The notes: generated from the letters alone by a model not told the origin. A DNA stretch of 64,000 bases from Patiria miniata (GCF_015706575.1 NW_024037050.1:3100001-3164000), one strand, 5' to 3'; numbered from the stretch's first letter, positions 21,046 to 35,600 are shown. A program made the numbers and translations.

Positions 21046-21228
21046 AGTTTGAGTCTCAAGGTAGTGGAAGTATGCCGTTACGGTTTGTGTTGACCACCCT
21101 GTATAACGAGTTTCATTCGGTAACCGTTTCCAGAAATCTTTCTTCAATTTCTTTTTCAAAGCATTACAAAACTCTGACTAGTACGGTAAATAAAAGGTCT
21201 TACCATGAAAAAAAACCTTCTCACATTA

Positions 21229-21598
21229 GGCCCAAAAAAAATATTTGGTCTCTGGTCAGACCAAAGTTCCGGAATTGACGCGGCCACGCGTCTTTTTTCT
21301 TTTTTTTTCTTGTTTCTTCTCTTCAAGCTTGGATTGTACAGACAAGGTGGGGTACTATTTTGCTTTTTTGGTGTCCTCATGAACATTGGTGTCCTCCATA
21401 ATTTGCCTTGGTGCTTTCGATCATTTGCCTTGGTGCAATTTCCCATTCCTTGGTGCTCTTTGGTAAACAAAATTTAGGGGCGGAAATAGAGGGCGCTGTT
21501 GGAGCTACCGCGGAACATTTTGGAAAAAAAAAGATCGACGCGCATGATTAAAATCGACGCGCGCGCTGACCAGAGACCGACTTATTTGTTTTTTGGCC
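21229..21598. mobile_element. 370-bp MITE with TTA duplication, second family copy
   Basis: Ends ggcccaaaa and ttttttggcc, with inner inverted pair ggtctctggtcag / ctgaccagagacc. Flanked by tta on both sides. Same size and GC-rich interior (gacgcg motifs) as 13566-13934, but the subterminal sequence has diverged. Confidence 0.75.
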
Positions 21599-21601
21599 TT
21601 A

Positions 21602-23360
21602 GGCATAACGACATGACAAACGAACTGACAAGAACATGACAAACGAACTGACAAGAACAATATGAACACACTGGGCTAAATGCTGAAGTAAAGCTTTTTT
21701 TAATTCGTCATAATATGAAGCAGACAATTATATACGTCAAGGTCTTATATGTACAGGATTTGCAAACAAGTGTTTATCAAAAAATGGAATCAACTGCCAC
21801 TACAAGGGCATCACGTGGCTTACAATCTCTGAAAACACAGTGTCCCTTAATTTATGTTAATACCAAAAAGTGATACCAACTTGACCATATATGGAGAATT
21901 AATGGTATCCCATAATACTTTGGTGCTTAACAGGTGCCGTATTGTTAAAGACATGGATACGATATGGCCCATAATAGTTTGAGCCTGAAATCTTGCAAGC
22001 TCATCCAAAAATCGTGTTCATGTTTCTTTCAATGCTTCAATTGGATACGTAAATAATTCGTTTCCTTTAAGGTTACTTTTTCAAATGAGATCTTAATGTT
22101 TACACAACAAATGCCTGGAAATATCTGAGATGGTTTACTGAAAGGCTCCTGTTCTTTGGAAAAACCCATTCAGGTTGGAGGATTACAACATAATAAAGTG
22201 AAAAATTACTGACTTTTCACCGGTTCAAACCTGCCAGAAACCAAATTTTTTAAAGGGTACTCCACCCCCTCCAAAACAAAAATAATCCCAAAATTAACGG
22301 AAAAAAACCCAAAAACAAAAAGTAGTCAAATGTTTTCAGATCATCAAGTTGATGTGAAAATCTGACACAAAATCGGTAAGACATGATTAATTCTGTCATT
22401 TCCCCACGTCGAGCCAGACCCTTAAACCCTTAAACCCCAACAACACTAACAGTGGTTCAGGATTTCACAGGTTGTTTATAGCGCATCAGTGCGAGTTCAA
22501 GGTCTAATGTATAACTCATGAAAGTGTTGCGTAACAAAATCTGGCGCCTAACCAGAAAACCCAAACAATTGCCAGATAATTAACCAAAGTTCAAAATTAT
22601 ACAAATACGACGTTATGGTGTTGAAAAAAAATGTGAATAATAAACAAATTGTCAAGACTCTTTCAATGAACATACGAGCAATCAAATTTATATAATTTTT
22701 TAGTGATGAAACGAAAATTGGACACATCCCAAAATGGAAAAGAAAAGAAAATGATTATTGTAAATATTATCTGAAATCAGACTCATCAGAGAAATGTCAC
22801 TGTAATTCCAAGACAGTTACAATATCAATGATGTTAAAAGGGATTAAATGTCCCCTTCCAATTTGTTATTTTTTCCCTTGAAAAAAGGGAAAAAAACAAA
22901 CATTTTCTTTTAAAAAACCTTTTGTTTGATGAAGATCACTACAGTATCACATGGTACCCTAAGCATGGCTACTTGTAGTGTGTCTAGTTCCCTTGTACAA
23001 AGGCAATGTTCAATATGTACTCAATTCCATCCCATTGGTACCAGACTACTTTTAACATGAGCCTTACTTAGAGTCTCATAAAAGAGTGTAGGAAAATCAT
23101 TAGGTCTGCTGTCACAGTCCTAAGACTGGTGCTCTCTTTGACAATTAGAATACCAGACGTGTAGTGCATGGCATCTGACACCAACATGGCTGCCACATGC
23201 TTTAGACTGGTGCTCTCTTTGACGATTAGGATACCAGACGTGAAGTGGATGATGTCCTTTAAAAGAGAGATCTGGCTTCCAAATTCATTCTCCTTGACCA
23301 CAGACGTACCTAGTCTTCAGTCACATCGCTAGTAGCCACCTCAACACATTGCAAGACCTT
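21602..23360. other. CNOT1 downstream region, no gene seen
   Basis: AT-rich sequence with no convincing reading frame. 23123-23170 and 23214-23261 are direct duplicates (agactggtgctctctttgac, then ataccagacgtg). It may contain an extended 3' UTR, but I see no second AATAAA on the minus strand. Confidence 0.4.
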
Positions 23361-23366
23361 TTTATT
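23361..23366 (-). terminator. candidate CNOT1 polyadenylation signal AATAAA
   Basis: Plus-strand tttatt reads AATAAA in the gene's direction. It is followed within about 30 nt by a GT-rich stretch (tgtgttgaggtgg), the usual downstream element of a poly(A) site. Confidence 0.55.
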
Positions 23367-23523
23367 AAATACATCTGTACAACAAAACCTCATATACAGC
23401 CGGCGTGTACAGCTGCACAGCGGCTGAACACAAGGCTATATATTTCACATCATATTTCCGTGTCTGAAATAAGATCACTGTGTGGTATAGTCCGAGAGGT
23501 CGATGGAGGAAGAGGTCAACTGT
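23361..23523 (-). other. CNOT1: probable CNOT1 3' UTR
   Basis: The 163 bases after the stop codon run to the first AATAAA in the gene's sense. I saw no other AATAAA on this strand between here and 21.7 kb. The UTR would be short for CNOT1, so alternative longer ends are possible. Confidence 0.55.
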
Positions 23524-23611
23524 TTACTCGTGTGCCTCCACCGGTTCCCGGTTCATAACTGGCGCCTGGCTCTTCTGCTGCATACAGCTCCTGGCAACCG
23601 ACTCAAACAAT
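23524..23611 (-). CDS. CNOT1: CNOT1 terminal coding exon (visible exon 37)
   Basis: Last base of K2253 and residues 2254-2281, [17 protein letters not shown] then [11 protein letters not shown], followed by TAA at 23524-23526. The vertebrate end is LFQSVAQCCMGQKQAQQV and differs after that point, as expected for the free C-terminus. Acceptor aaccaacag. Confidence 0.95.
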
Positions 23612-26600
23612 CTGTTGGTTAACACGAAAGAATCTTAAAGTGAACTTGAAAAGAGACTAACTCAGCATTCCTACATGATGATTAGCACTAGTTTCTATGG
23701 TCTAGACTTAGGTATTGTGCAGGGATTAGTCTTATCTCCAGTGTATCTTTGGAGTCGCAGATGCCTCAGGTTTAAAATCTCAGGGCATTCAAAATGTTAA
23801 TCAGAATTACTTTAGTTAGGAGTGTTCCAGTGAGCCATGAAAAAAGGCTGATCGTACATGTATGTAACAGCAAAAATAAGTTCCACATGATGATGTAAGG
23901 ATTGCCTCATTCCTTACTTCAACAGAATTACTGTGTTTCTATATTCACACAAAATACATGATGAAAAGAACATTATACACCGAAGTGTTTGATTTGTTTC
24001 AAAAATCTTTTCCTTCCATAATAGCAACATTTGGGGGGTAAAGCATGTAACATTATTTTGCCAAAAAGAAAAAACAACAATGTAAAGTAAACATGGGATG
24101 GAGGGGGTGGGGGCAAAAAAATCCTGTATCTAAGGCTTAAAAAGGTTGTCAAGTCAAAAACGAAAAAAGTTATGTTAAGGAAATGAAGCAGAGTCTTCTG
24201 ATAAGAGTCTCTCAGACAGTCTGTGACTTACTTTTCAATCTCCGGGGCACAGTGGACAAACTCATGATTCCAGAACTTGAAGTTAGGATTCCTGATGAGA
24301 TCAATGAAGGTGATGAGAAGGCCCCATGGGTGTGGTCTGTTGACAATCAATCGCTCTAGCAGTACCCTTGGGGAAGAAGAAAGGCAAAAAAGTAACAATT
24401 AATTCTTGATCTTTTGGTAACATTTTAATAAAATAAATTGTGCGTAGTTCGCGTAATATGCACACAAGTGAGTATGTGCATAAAGCGCCCTCTTCTGTTA
24501 TGAGGATAACTCATTAGAGGGTCTCACCTCGTGATTTGTTCTTGCATTGCCTCCGTGTTGGCCTCAGCAAAGAGATACAGGAGAGTGCAGCTGAAGTAGT
24601 GAGTGTGACTGTTGGGGTAACGTAGCTGGTTGGCTATTGCATTCAGGAAAAGATACCGACCTGGATAACATAATGCAAAATCAACACAGTCAATGACAAC
24701 TCAAAACAAGCAAACTAGTCAATAAATGATGGAATTTTTGACTAGCCTCAAAATATGCTCCAATTTTGACCACAAGTGATTTTGGTTAACTTTACTGTTA
24801 CACTCTGAGCATTCTGTTAGGAACCGTCCTGGATCCTTCATAATCTGCCACTATGCGGGAATCCAATGGTACACATTTGGCACTTGATCTTTGAAGGAAT
24901 TGGTCGAGTATTAGTTGCTGTGCTCTACCTTCCTCAATCCTACAAAATCTTACAAACCTTGATTGATTTTAAAATACAGGGGTTGGGGGGGGGGGAGGGG
25001 GAAGTGGCTACTTTTAAAGAAGCCAAAACATGTTTTTCAAAGGCTATAGTAAAGGTATTGCAACATAACATTGCAAATCTATATGAGGTTTTGAATTCCC
25101 CCAATGACTGTAGTGTGCTTCAGTAGCTCAATAGGATACATGTGCATTAAGATTGCTGAAGGTGCCGAGTTGGAATCCCTGAGACAACTTCTATTTTCCT
25201 AAAATGTGTACTTTCTGAAAATCAGGGTGAAGGGATAAAACATTTGGGAAGCAGAGTTGATTAGAGTTACCCTCCGTGTCCAGATCCACCACTAGGTTCT
25301 GGAAGATATCCATATGCGAGGAGTGAGGGATGGTGCTCATGGAAGGCGTGCTGTTCTTGCTGTGGATGTACGCGATGGCCTGCGAGCCCACGTACAGGAC
25401 CAGGGCGTTCATCAGGGCCGTGTTGTAACGCTGGCCGGGCTCCTGAGAGACCTGCAGGTGACCGCGCAGCTCCGACAGGAACGTGACAGTGCTGCGGGTC
25501 TTGAGGTACGAGTCTAGGTCCTAGGTTTGCCAGGAGGTTGACGGAGAAAGGAATAGCATATGTTAAAGGGAAAATACAACATTTGCAAACATCAAACAAT
25601 AAAACTACCAAATCATTTCGAAATACCTTGCTGGACTGTTAGTGAATGACAGTGTAAAGCATCCTGTAAAATCATGGCACCTGGTATACTGTCATTTTCA
25701 AGAAAAGTGGTATTTTTGTATCAATTTCCAACGCTGCTCGGCCGACCAGCGTTGGAAAAAACTGGCTTTTTTTCAAATACTGGCCCCAATTGACCATCGC
25801 ACTTGTTTGCAATCGATTACACACCTATGAACGGGTACAAGCCAGCTAGACTGGTTCCCTGACCTACAAATTCCCCAATGTATGTATATAAACTGCTCCG
25901 TTTCTTCTTATATGGAGTCAGGGAACCAGACTACAGGAAATTGTTTGTTTTTCTTGGTTTTTATAGCATTTTCGAACCCAAAACCTCAAAAAAATCAGTG
26001 TAACTATATTTGCTATATATTTCCAACCCCCCAATTCCATCCATTTCTGAAAATTACAGCAAAAGCAAATGATGTATATTCCCTTTAACTGCGTACAAGG
26101 ACAGAAGCATTTGTTCTTGGATGATCATAGCTATTTTGACGGCTACTCATGTGAGACTTCAAATACATCATAAAGCAATCATCGCATCAGCTCCACTTGC
26201 CATGTTTTGACCTTTAGTCACTGTACCGCCTGAAACCGCCCTGTCTATTTCTCACTGTATCGCCCGAAAACGCCCCAGCACTCTATGGTTTTGTTGATTT
26301 TTCAGTGAATAAATACAATGTAATACAATGAAGTCCAGGTGCTAATGGGTTATATTGATTTTGTCCAACTTATAAAAACTTAGGCAGTCACTCTAATTTT
26401 CACATGGAATGTGTCACAACTGAAATGTCGCGCAATGTGAGATGCTGCGTAAGTTACGCAATAAACTTTCATGTAAAGCGGAGTCAACTCAAATCGAGTT
26501 GACCTTACCTTCTTGAAAGAGGCCGGCTGTATCATGGCCGAGAAGTTGGTCATGATGCGCGGCGGCTGGGTGATATCCGACAGCATCTCCACCTTGAGGT

Positions 26601-29600
26601 TGGGCGTGAAGGGGTCCGGCAGACGCATGTTGCGCGGGAACGCGCTCAGGATCAGATTACGCATCTGGATGCAGTTGGGCGGGATGACGTCGCAGAAACC
26701 GTAGTGGTAGTCGCACAGGAATTCTGGGAAGTCGTGGAGAAGGACCAGCAGCACCCGCAAACAACCCTAGAAGGGGGAAAAAATTCAGCGTTTCATTTTT
26801 TTTGGGAGTGGGTGGATTGGGGTGGGGTTTATTCCCTTTCAGATATATGTAATGAAGTACTGTTAAGCTCTTGCACAACCGACATCAGCAGGAAATGTCA
26901 ACATTTTCACCCACACCATACAAAAATGTAATCTGAGGATCAGACATTCACGTGGGCAGAGCTACGGTACGAACGTCTGATATATCGTAGCATGTAAATT
27001 TTATGCGATCCTGTCCACCAGCCAATCGGAGTGGTCTTTAGAAACTGTCACGTCATTTTGATCATGTTTCGAAATGTGGACTAAGCTGTGGATTGGTCAA
27101 TTTGGATGCCATGTCTTTGTAATACAACAACGGGTTATGGAAGAACCTATAGAAGGCGCCCGCTGAATGGTCAGATCTCGATGCCAAGACGCAGTTTAAT
27201 TTTGAATAACTAATCGCAGAAGCTGCTGGGCATATCATAGACCCTTGCTGCTGTGCAAGAGGATATTCCACAGACTCATAAAATTGAGGGTGCAATAAAA
27301 AATACACTAAGTATTCCCCTTATAATGAACGTAAACTAAGGAGTAAAAATTGAACGATTTGATGACAGAATCTTAAGGGCAATTGCAGCATTATGCAGTG
27401 TCTGTGACAAAGGTTTGAAGAGCTCAGTAAATAAACCTGATAATGTATTTTGCCAATCGTATACATCCATCGTCTTAGTAGAGGAGATTACAGACTAGGA
27501 GTTTTGGATCATTTCTCTGAATCATTAATTAGATATCATGGTTAACAGGCTCCGTCACGGACATTACACTTCCTGTTGTAATGCTGGAATTACTACTGAA
27601 CTGTCTCAGAAATGAGGCAGAATTAACCTAAGCACAATAGTACGGGGCCTACATGTTGGCTTGTCATCCCTAGCGGGTGCCATTTTCGACAACTATACTT
27701 TCATTCTATAAAAATATGGTAAGTACTTATTGAAATTTGTCTATTGTCAAATTCGTCATGAATATTTTTTACAACGAAAACCCAAAGAGTGAATACAGAT
27801 TGGAAACAGATATATTGCTTCTTTTTTTTTACCTTGTAGAGCAATGCAGTGTACTTGGGTAGCTCAGCATTGCGTAGGAATGGTGCCATGAATTTGAACA
27901 AGTCAATCAGTAGCTGTGCATACATGGGCCACCCTTGCTGTAAAGATAAAGAACATAACACATATCTTTATTACGAAACTTTACCATCATTGTCACTTCA
28001 AATATGGAGAATTCTTCCTATCACAGACAATATTTTCTTGATAAAGTAGGTATCGGCCGGCTCCCTGCACAAACAAAAGAGGTTGCTTTTTTGGAAGGAC
28101 ACACCACGTGCGTGTACTGGCGTTTGTTTATGGTGTAAATCGAGGACACACACGTGCAACAACTCCGGTGAATTGAGGTCAGAAACCGAATCGAGGACTC
28201 CTCGGTTGGAAATCGTGTACAAAACCAATGAGAGCTATTGCGAAAAAGTACAAACAAAGGAAACGGGAAGAGGAACAAAAGAAAATCCTTGATTTACACC
28301 ATAAACCAACGTCCGAGTTCACGTGAGTGTAGCATAAAGTACGCGCCACTAAGTTTGTTTACCTTCTGTTGGGGCAGCATGGCCAGCATCCGTGCTATGA
28401 AGATGCGATGTGATATCAGCTCCAGCCAGGAGTAGACGAAACCTGGCGCTTTGGAAGGCCGCAAGACGTGTAAGGCATTGCTGCAAATGATGATAAAACG
28501 GACAACATTAACTCCCAACTCCCTTGGCAACATTTGATGAGAACCCTCCTAAATCTGGGTCCGCATGGAAATATTCAATGAAATTCCTTGACATTTCCAT
28601 GACAGTTCTGGAAAATTAGGGCTTTCCATGAGCAATTCCTATGTTGTTTTGGCATCTTCAGAGCCTTTTGCTCTGGAGGCAAGGGACGCCACTCCCTTTC
28701 AGCCTTCCAGTTTGGCACAAGACCGCTGAGCACCACAAAAGCATCACAATGGTGCAAGGAACATGCAACAAGTATAGAGCACACATGCATTCAGAGGAAG
28801 TACAGTAAACTGAAGTACAGTAAACTGTAATGCAAACTGGCAGACTGCCATGGCCAAATATTACGCATCATCATGTTTGGATTGTGCAGGATTCCATGAT
28901 TTTTCCATGGCTTTTTTCTTGGAATATCAACTTTCCATGACTCCTTGTACAAAATTTCTGTGACTTTCCCATGACTGTCCATGATAGCTTTATATTCCAG
29001 GATTTTCCAGGATAGTGGGAACACTGGACATTGCTCTACTTTCCTGATAGCTTTTGGGGCCACTGGATCAGAAACTAAACCTTGTTTCAAACCATCATGG
29101 TCTCAAGTCAAGAAGACTTGAATCAGTGAAAAGTTTCATCACATCCAGAGACCCATTTTTGTAAAAAACAAAAACAAAAAGTCTTCAAAATCAACCAGAA
29201 ACACAATAATCCTCCTAATGAGGCAACGGCTATTTCTAATGTCAGCATGTTCTAACGTACTTGTAATTGACAAAACCCTAAACAATGGCTTTTGCAAAGA
29301 GATTTTCATAAGAATAAAATAAATCTAAGACTTGGGTCTTGTAAGCAGACAGTTTTCAAAGTAAACTTTAAGATGGGTTAAATACAGATATATATATATA
29401 AAGAGAGAGAGAGAGAGAGAGAAAGAGCGAGCGAATTAAAGTTTATAAGTACCAGAAGGCTGTCATAATCTGGTAGTTAATGGCCTCCAGGATCTGTTCC
29501 GGGGCGTTGAGTTCCAGCAGAAGCATGTTGAAGATGCGGTGGTACGGTAACTGCTGGAATTCCGTGTTGCGTACCTCGTGGTCTTGAAGGAGAACACCGG

Positions 29601-32600
29601 CTACAATGCCCAGGACCTAATAACATAACAATGTGGAGACAGGATGCTAGACTATATATATCACAACTCATCACAAGTCACTCACAACCCATCACAAGTC
29701 AATCATGACCTCATCACAAATCAATCATGACTCGTCACAAGTCAATCGCAACTCATCATAAGATAATCGCAACTCATCACAAGTCAATCGCAACTCATCA
29801 CAAGTCAATCGCAACTCGTCACAAGTCAATCATGACTCGTCACAAATCAATCATGACTCGTCACATCAATCGCAACTCATCACAAATCAATCGCAACTCA
29901 TCACAAGTCAATCGCAACTCATCACAAGTCAATCGCAACGCATCACAAGTCAATCGCAACTCATCACAAGTAAATCGCAACTCATTGCAGCTCATCTCAA
30001 GTCATTAGCAACTCATCACAAGTCAATCTCAACTCATCACACGTCAATCGCAACTCATCACAAGTCAATAGCAACTCATCTCAAGTCAAGCACAACTCAT
30101 CACAAGTCAATCACAAGTCAACCGCAACTCATCACAAGTCAATCTTAACTGATCGTAAGTCATTCACAACTCATCACAAGTCAATCAAAATCTCAGAGCC
30201 TTGAGATTTTTAACCTGCTGGATCCTGTCCCTCCGGGCAGGCTTCTCACTTTGACAACTGTTACATGTTGTTACGCTGGGCAGGAGTTCTAGACAAAATT
30301 ACCCTTGTAGGCTAGAGCTGAGGTGGCTCATTTCCCCCAAGCTTCTGTAATAATCTTGTTACCTTGTTCAGTAGATTGATCTTGGTCACGGCGTTGCTGG
30401 CGTCCCCGGAGTGCTTGACAAGGAGCGCAATCAGACGCACGAAGGCATCCAGGGTGTGGAAGCACTTGGCCCTGGTCAGCGTCGGGGTGTGGGCCTGCTC
30501 CGCCAAGGCCCGGTAGCACAGGTCCACGCACAGCTCCGTGCAGATGCGGAAGAAACGGGTGATCAGGTCGTCCGTCTTGAGGATTCCCTGCTGGTGCATC
30601 TGATTGGTGGAGAGAAGGGATCAGGGATGGATGTCAACCAATCAGAATGGGTGTTTGGAATGGGTGGGGAGCAAGACAAATTCTGTGCTAACCCTGTTAT
30701 CACAGAATCCTAAGTTACTAGATGTACGCAGGCGCAGAAGCAAATTCCTTCGCTAACCTGTGAAATATGCTTACTGTAAGCACAGAATTGTAAGCACAGG
30801 GATATTTCACCAACAGCAAGCAGAGCCATGGGATTTGGCCCTGGATTTGTACAAAGCTCCAGAGTACAATGCAAGTGGAGCTGCTAAGCGCAGAAATTTG
30901 CAAATTGATAAATGGACTATGGTCTACCTTCTTTGACAACGTTTGGTGCCACTGGATCAGAAACTAAACCTAATTCAAACCATCATGGTTTCAAGTCAAG
31001 AAGACTTGAATCATTGAAAAGTTTCATCACATCCAGAGACCCAATTTTGCTTTATAGGCAATAGAGTATGCTCAGCAGGGCCCAATTTCATAGCGCTGCT
31101 TAACAGTAAGCAGGAAAGTTGTGCTTACTATAACAGAAAATCATGCTGCTGCATAAGCACTATTTCATGCGAACAGTTGCGTGACATGGAGATTTATATT
31201 GTTACGTCACTGATTTAAGCAAAGTTTTCTTCTGGGGTTAAGCGTGCTTTTGCTGTGCTTACTGCTTAACGGTCCCTATGAAATAAATGGAGGCTCAGTA
31301 AGCACAAAGTCGGCTGTTAAGCAGCGCTATGAAATTGGGCCCAGGTTTACAAAATCAAGGCCTCGTTTGTAAAATGGGAGCAGCAAAATAGAAGATCATC
31401 CAAAAAACGGAATGATCATTAACAAAAGACATTTGAGGATTTTGGCTCTTATTACACTATCAGAATTATGTTGGACTGTTGGATCTAAAGTTTCTCTATG
31501 AGCCTAAGTCCACAACGGACACAAAACAAACTGACAATTAAGTCATTAAAAGGCGGCTTTCACCTTAGCAAAGAATGTACAACTCAACAATCAGTAAGTA
31601 GCAGTTGCATCCTGAGGGCCCCAATAAAACCTCATATTACCAAATGTTTCAGTTTTTATTGGAGACTGTCAAAGAGTTTTTTGTTGTTGTCATACTGGGT
31701 CAAAATATCTAGACAATTTGAGGTTGTGAAAGGGCTTTTGATGGACCAAAAGGGTAAGCCTATTGTCCAGTGACTGAATCACTGACTGACTGATTGACTG
31801 CATCTAAATCCTCCCTCAAGTTGACCTTCCAACGACCCAGAACAGTCGGCGACTGACTTTTCAGGATCAAGCTGCGCCTGATCTACAACTGTCGGGAACA
31901 TATCAGTTGCCGATTTTTTTTCGACGCGATCGTAACTGCGACGATATTATGATGATTGGCATCAGTCTGTCCTAAAAAATAGAAATCAACAGTTGCAAGA
32001 GCGAACTGTGCAAGTGAGTCACAGGTTGACCCGAGGATGGCTTACAGAGGATCCAGCATGTCTAGTCTTGTGTTTGCTCGACAGCCCACTCTACTGTCCT
32101 CTAACTGACTAACTGACTGACTGACTGAGCCATTGAGTAGGGATATTGTCCTTAACAGAGACGTTGGGGTTGAGCTCGACTAGGCAAACTAATCTTATCT
32201 GTGTGTGTATGTATGATACTAGGTCCTCTTTACCTGGTTGACAAAAGCCGAGAAGGCCTTGGTGCTGTCTTTGCCGCTAGCCGGGGAGTGATACATGCTG
32301 ACCCATTCCCTCAGCAGGTACTCTGTCTTCTCCCTCAGGCCTGGCGGGTCGTCAAACTCCCTGGCCTGGGAGATACCCGAGTGCATCATAGAGGTGGGTC
32401 CCCCTGGAGCCTTGTCTAAGAAGGCTGGGTCGTGATTCTGGCGCACCACCTCAATCAGGTGCTGTAGGCTGTGTCCAAAAAAAAAAGGAAGCAGACTCAT
32501 TCATAAAGTGGCATAATAACAAGCCCAAAATACCAATTTCTAAAATTAACCCTTGGACTTCCTGATGCTTAAAAATCCACTAGGAGGCTCAGAAGATTTT

Positions 32601-35600
32601 GAGGGACTTCAAAGGGAACATTGCTCTACCTTCCTTGATAACTTTTAGTGCCGATGGATCAGAAACTAAACCTTTTTCAAACCATCATGGTCTCAAGTCA
32701 CAAAGACTTGAATCGTTGAAAAGTTTCATCACATCCAGAGACCCAATTTTTAACATTTACTCTTACCCTTCCTGATGCTTCAAAATCCACTAGGAGGCTC
32801 GGAGGATTTTGCAGGACGTGGCAAGGTAGAGCCTCGTCACTTATACTTTAAGTTTAAAGTGTTTCCCTTGAGAAGTTTCAGTGCAAAGAAGGAGCCACTG
32901 GTCTCCTGCACTGCAGATGATTTTGGCAGATTCAGGAACGTTGCTGGCAATAATGCCTTGGGGAGGGGTTAACCTTAACTAACATTGCATTGATACTAGG
33001 AACGTTCCCGAATCCTCCAAAATCCACTACTAAGCAAGGAAACCAAATGGAATGCCCCCTGTACTTTTTTTTTAAAGATACATTAAGTCTCATGTACAGT
33101 AATTAGCGGCTGGACTCTTCATTCCTCAACCCTGTAAAATCCTTGAAAACAAGGTGGATTTTGAAGGATCTTGAAGGATCTTGAATGAACTGGATTAGTT
33201 TTGGGGTGTGATGGTTGGGACTGGGGTGCAGGTACATCAGGAAGGGGAGCAGTGGGGGTGGGGAGGGGGGCAATGAAGAGGTAGACTGTGGGGTGTAGTA
33301 ATACATTTTAGATGGACTGGCAGGAGTGGTGGGGGGAGGGGTAGCTTGTCAAAATCTGCCCCTCACTTACCCTTCGGGTGGGTTAGGTGTTTGATTTGCT
33401 ATACGCATCAGGATATGCAGTGTATTGTACAGGTCGGCCTCATTCAGGATGTTACTTTGTTTCTCCTCGATCAAGTAACGGCGGACAACGTTCATGGCAA
33501 AGGCCACCGCTGTGTAATTCAGGCCGTTCTCCATCGACTGCAATGGAACAATCCCGAAAAAAAATACATCAAGAACAATAATATGAATCTAAGAGCAGTT
33601 GATGAGGGTTTTTGCTCCAAGGCATGACAAACGTTTTAACGAAAAGTAAAAGCAGCTGTTTTAAAAAACTGCTTCCTTATGGGTGATACACCACTCCACA
33701 AATGAATTTGACTTTTCCAGAGCCATTTTTAAACATAATGGAAGTAGGAATGGGCAATGTGAAAAAAATACCACTTACAATAAGTATATTCACTGGGTTT
33801 AAGATGTGGCCTCAAACTTTCTTGTATTTGACTGTACACGATATCTGCATCTAAATTATCATTAAGAATTGGCCCACGTTACATGTGATTGTCATGTGAC
33901 CCACCTGAGCTAACTGCATGTCAAAGGTCTGCATATTCATGAGGTGGGCTCTGAAGAGCTGCTCCACGGCGTCCAGGTTGTACTTCTGTTCACTGCGCGT
34001 CTCACACACCACTCTGCCAATACAGGTCAAAGGTTAAAGGTCAAACACGAATAGGTACCAAAAGACATTTTGGAAAATCGCTTTTGTTCTTCCTTTCCAC
34101 TATTTTTGGTGCCGGAGTGAAACTTGCAGGGAAGCTTCCTGCATCTTTCAAAGTCCAACACTTTGCAGGAACCCTATCTAAGACGGGTTATGGGGTATGT
34201 AAGATGGTAATGGGGAATGTAAGACAGGTTATTGGGTATGCAGGACGGGTTATGGGGTATGCAGGATGGGTTATGGGGTATGCAGGATGGGTTATGGGGT
34301 ATGCAGGATGGGTTATGGGGTATGTAAGATGGGTTATGGGGAATGTAAGATGGGTTATTGAGTATGCAGGGTGGGGTATGGGGAATGTAAGATGGCTTAT
34401 GGGATGTGTAAGATGGGTTATTGTGGTATTGGATTATGGGGTATGCAGGATGGTTCAGCAGTCCCGAAACCACCGGTATCCTGCAGAACCATAGTCCAAT
34501 CTCATACAGCTGCTTAGTGCTTAAGTTTGCTATAACGTACAGAAAATAGTTGCTTAACAAAAACAGGGTACCAGCCAGAAACCCATGAAATGCTTATGGC
34601 CCTCAGTGTTGTAGGTACTTGTACTCGTACTGGCATACATTTCTGGTATTCGTATTCATGAGAATGTACTTGTACTCACATGTACTCACAACAAAGTACT
34701 CATACTTGTACTTTTGCAAATGTTCTCCCACAAGGATCTAAACAATTATTATTAAGGTACTGCAGAAAAAGAAGTTTTGACAGCAAAAAAAAACTTGAGA
34801 ATAAGTGTACCCATGGAAATTTTGATTCTCTGACATTATTAGCGTGTAATAGAATTCAGAAATTGAAAAGCCCAAATGGAAACAAATTTTATTAGTTTCT
34901 TGCGGTAGTCACAACAAACACTCACCGTGTGACCTGCTTATTGGTCCACTGAGGGCCATAGGCCCGTTGGTCTTGTAGCGACTTCAGTACCAGGATGTGA
35001 CAGTCACGGTATCGCAAGGCCAGCTCCGGGTCCATGGTCTGTGGGGTATACCCTTCCAGGAGGCCCTCAACAGCCTGATAAGAGGAGACAGGGTACCAAA
35101 CCATAGCACTTTATTCCAAAATTTGGCAAAACCACGCAATGAACCCCAAAACAAATCTTAAGTTTTTGAGATAAGATAAACATTCAGACCCCGAGCGTGA
35201 AAACATTTGGGGTGTTGCGTATACATTTTTCAAGAGAGCTGATTACACATGGTGAATAATAAATAATAAAATAATAAATTTGCATTTATTATGCGCATAT
35301 ACCATTAAATGTTCAAATGCGCATTACAAAATTTGAACAGTAGCTAAAATATTAAAAGTACGAATTTGAATCAAACATTAGTCTTAAATGTAAAAAACAC
35401 TAGATATTTTAGAAAACACTGTCAAAACAATGAAGCGCAAATATTACTGTAAATTTCAAATTTACTTTTATTATTTTTTTTTCTGCAGCAGCTTGAGATC
35501 AGAACAATTTGGTCTCTACCCTCACAGATACTCTCTGGGTTCGAACCCACTTGTCATGGCATGAGTCGAACACTGTAACCATTGGACCACAGCGCTCCAC

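Noticed and set aside
1-23500. Retrovirus-like or Polinton-like element
   Set aside because: No capsid, protease, integrase, envelope or long direct terminal repeats were seen; the repeats here are satellites, MITEs, a foldback and a LINE end.
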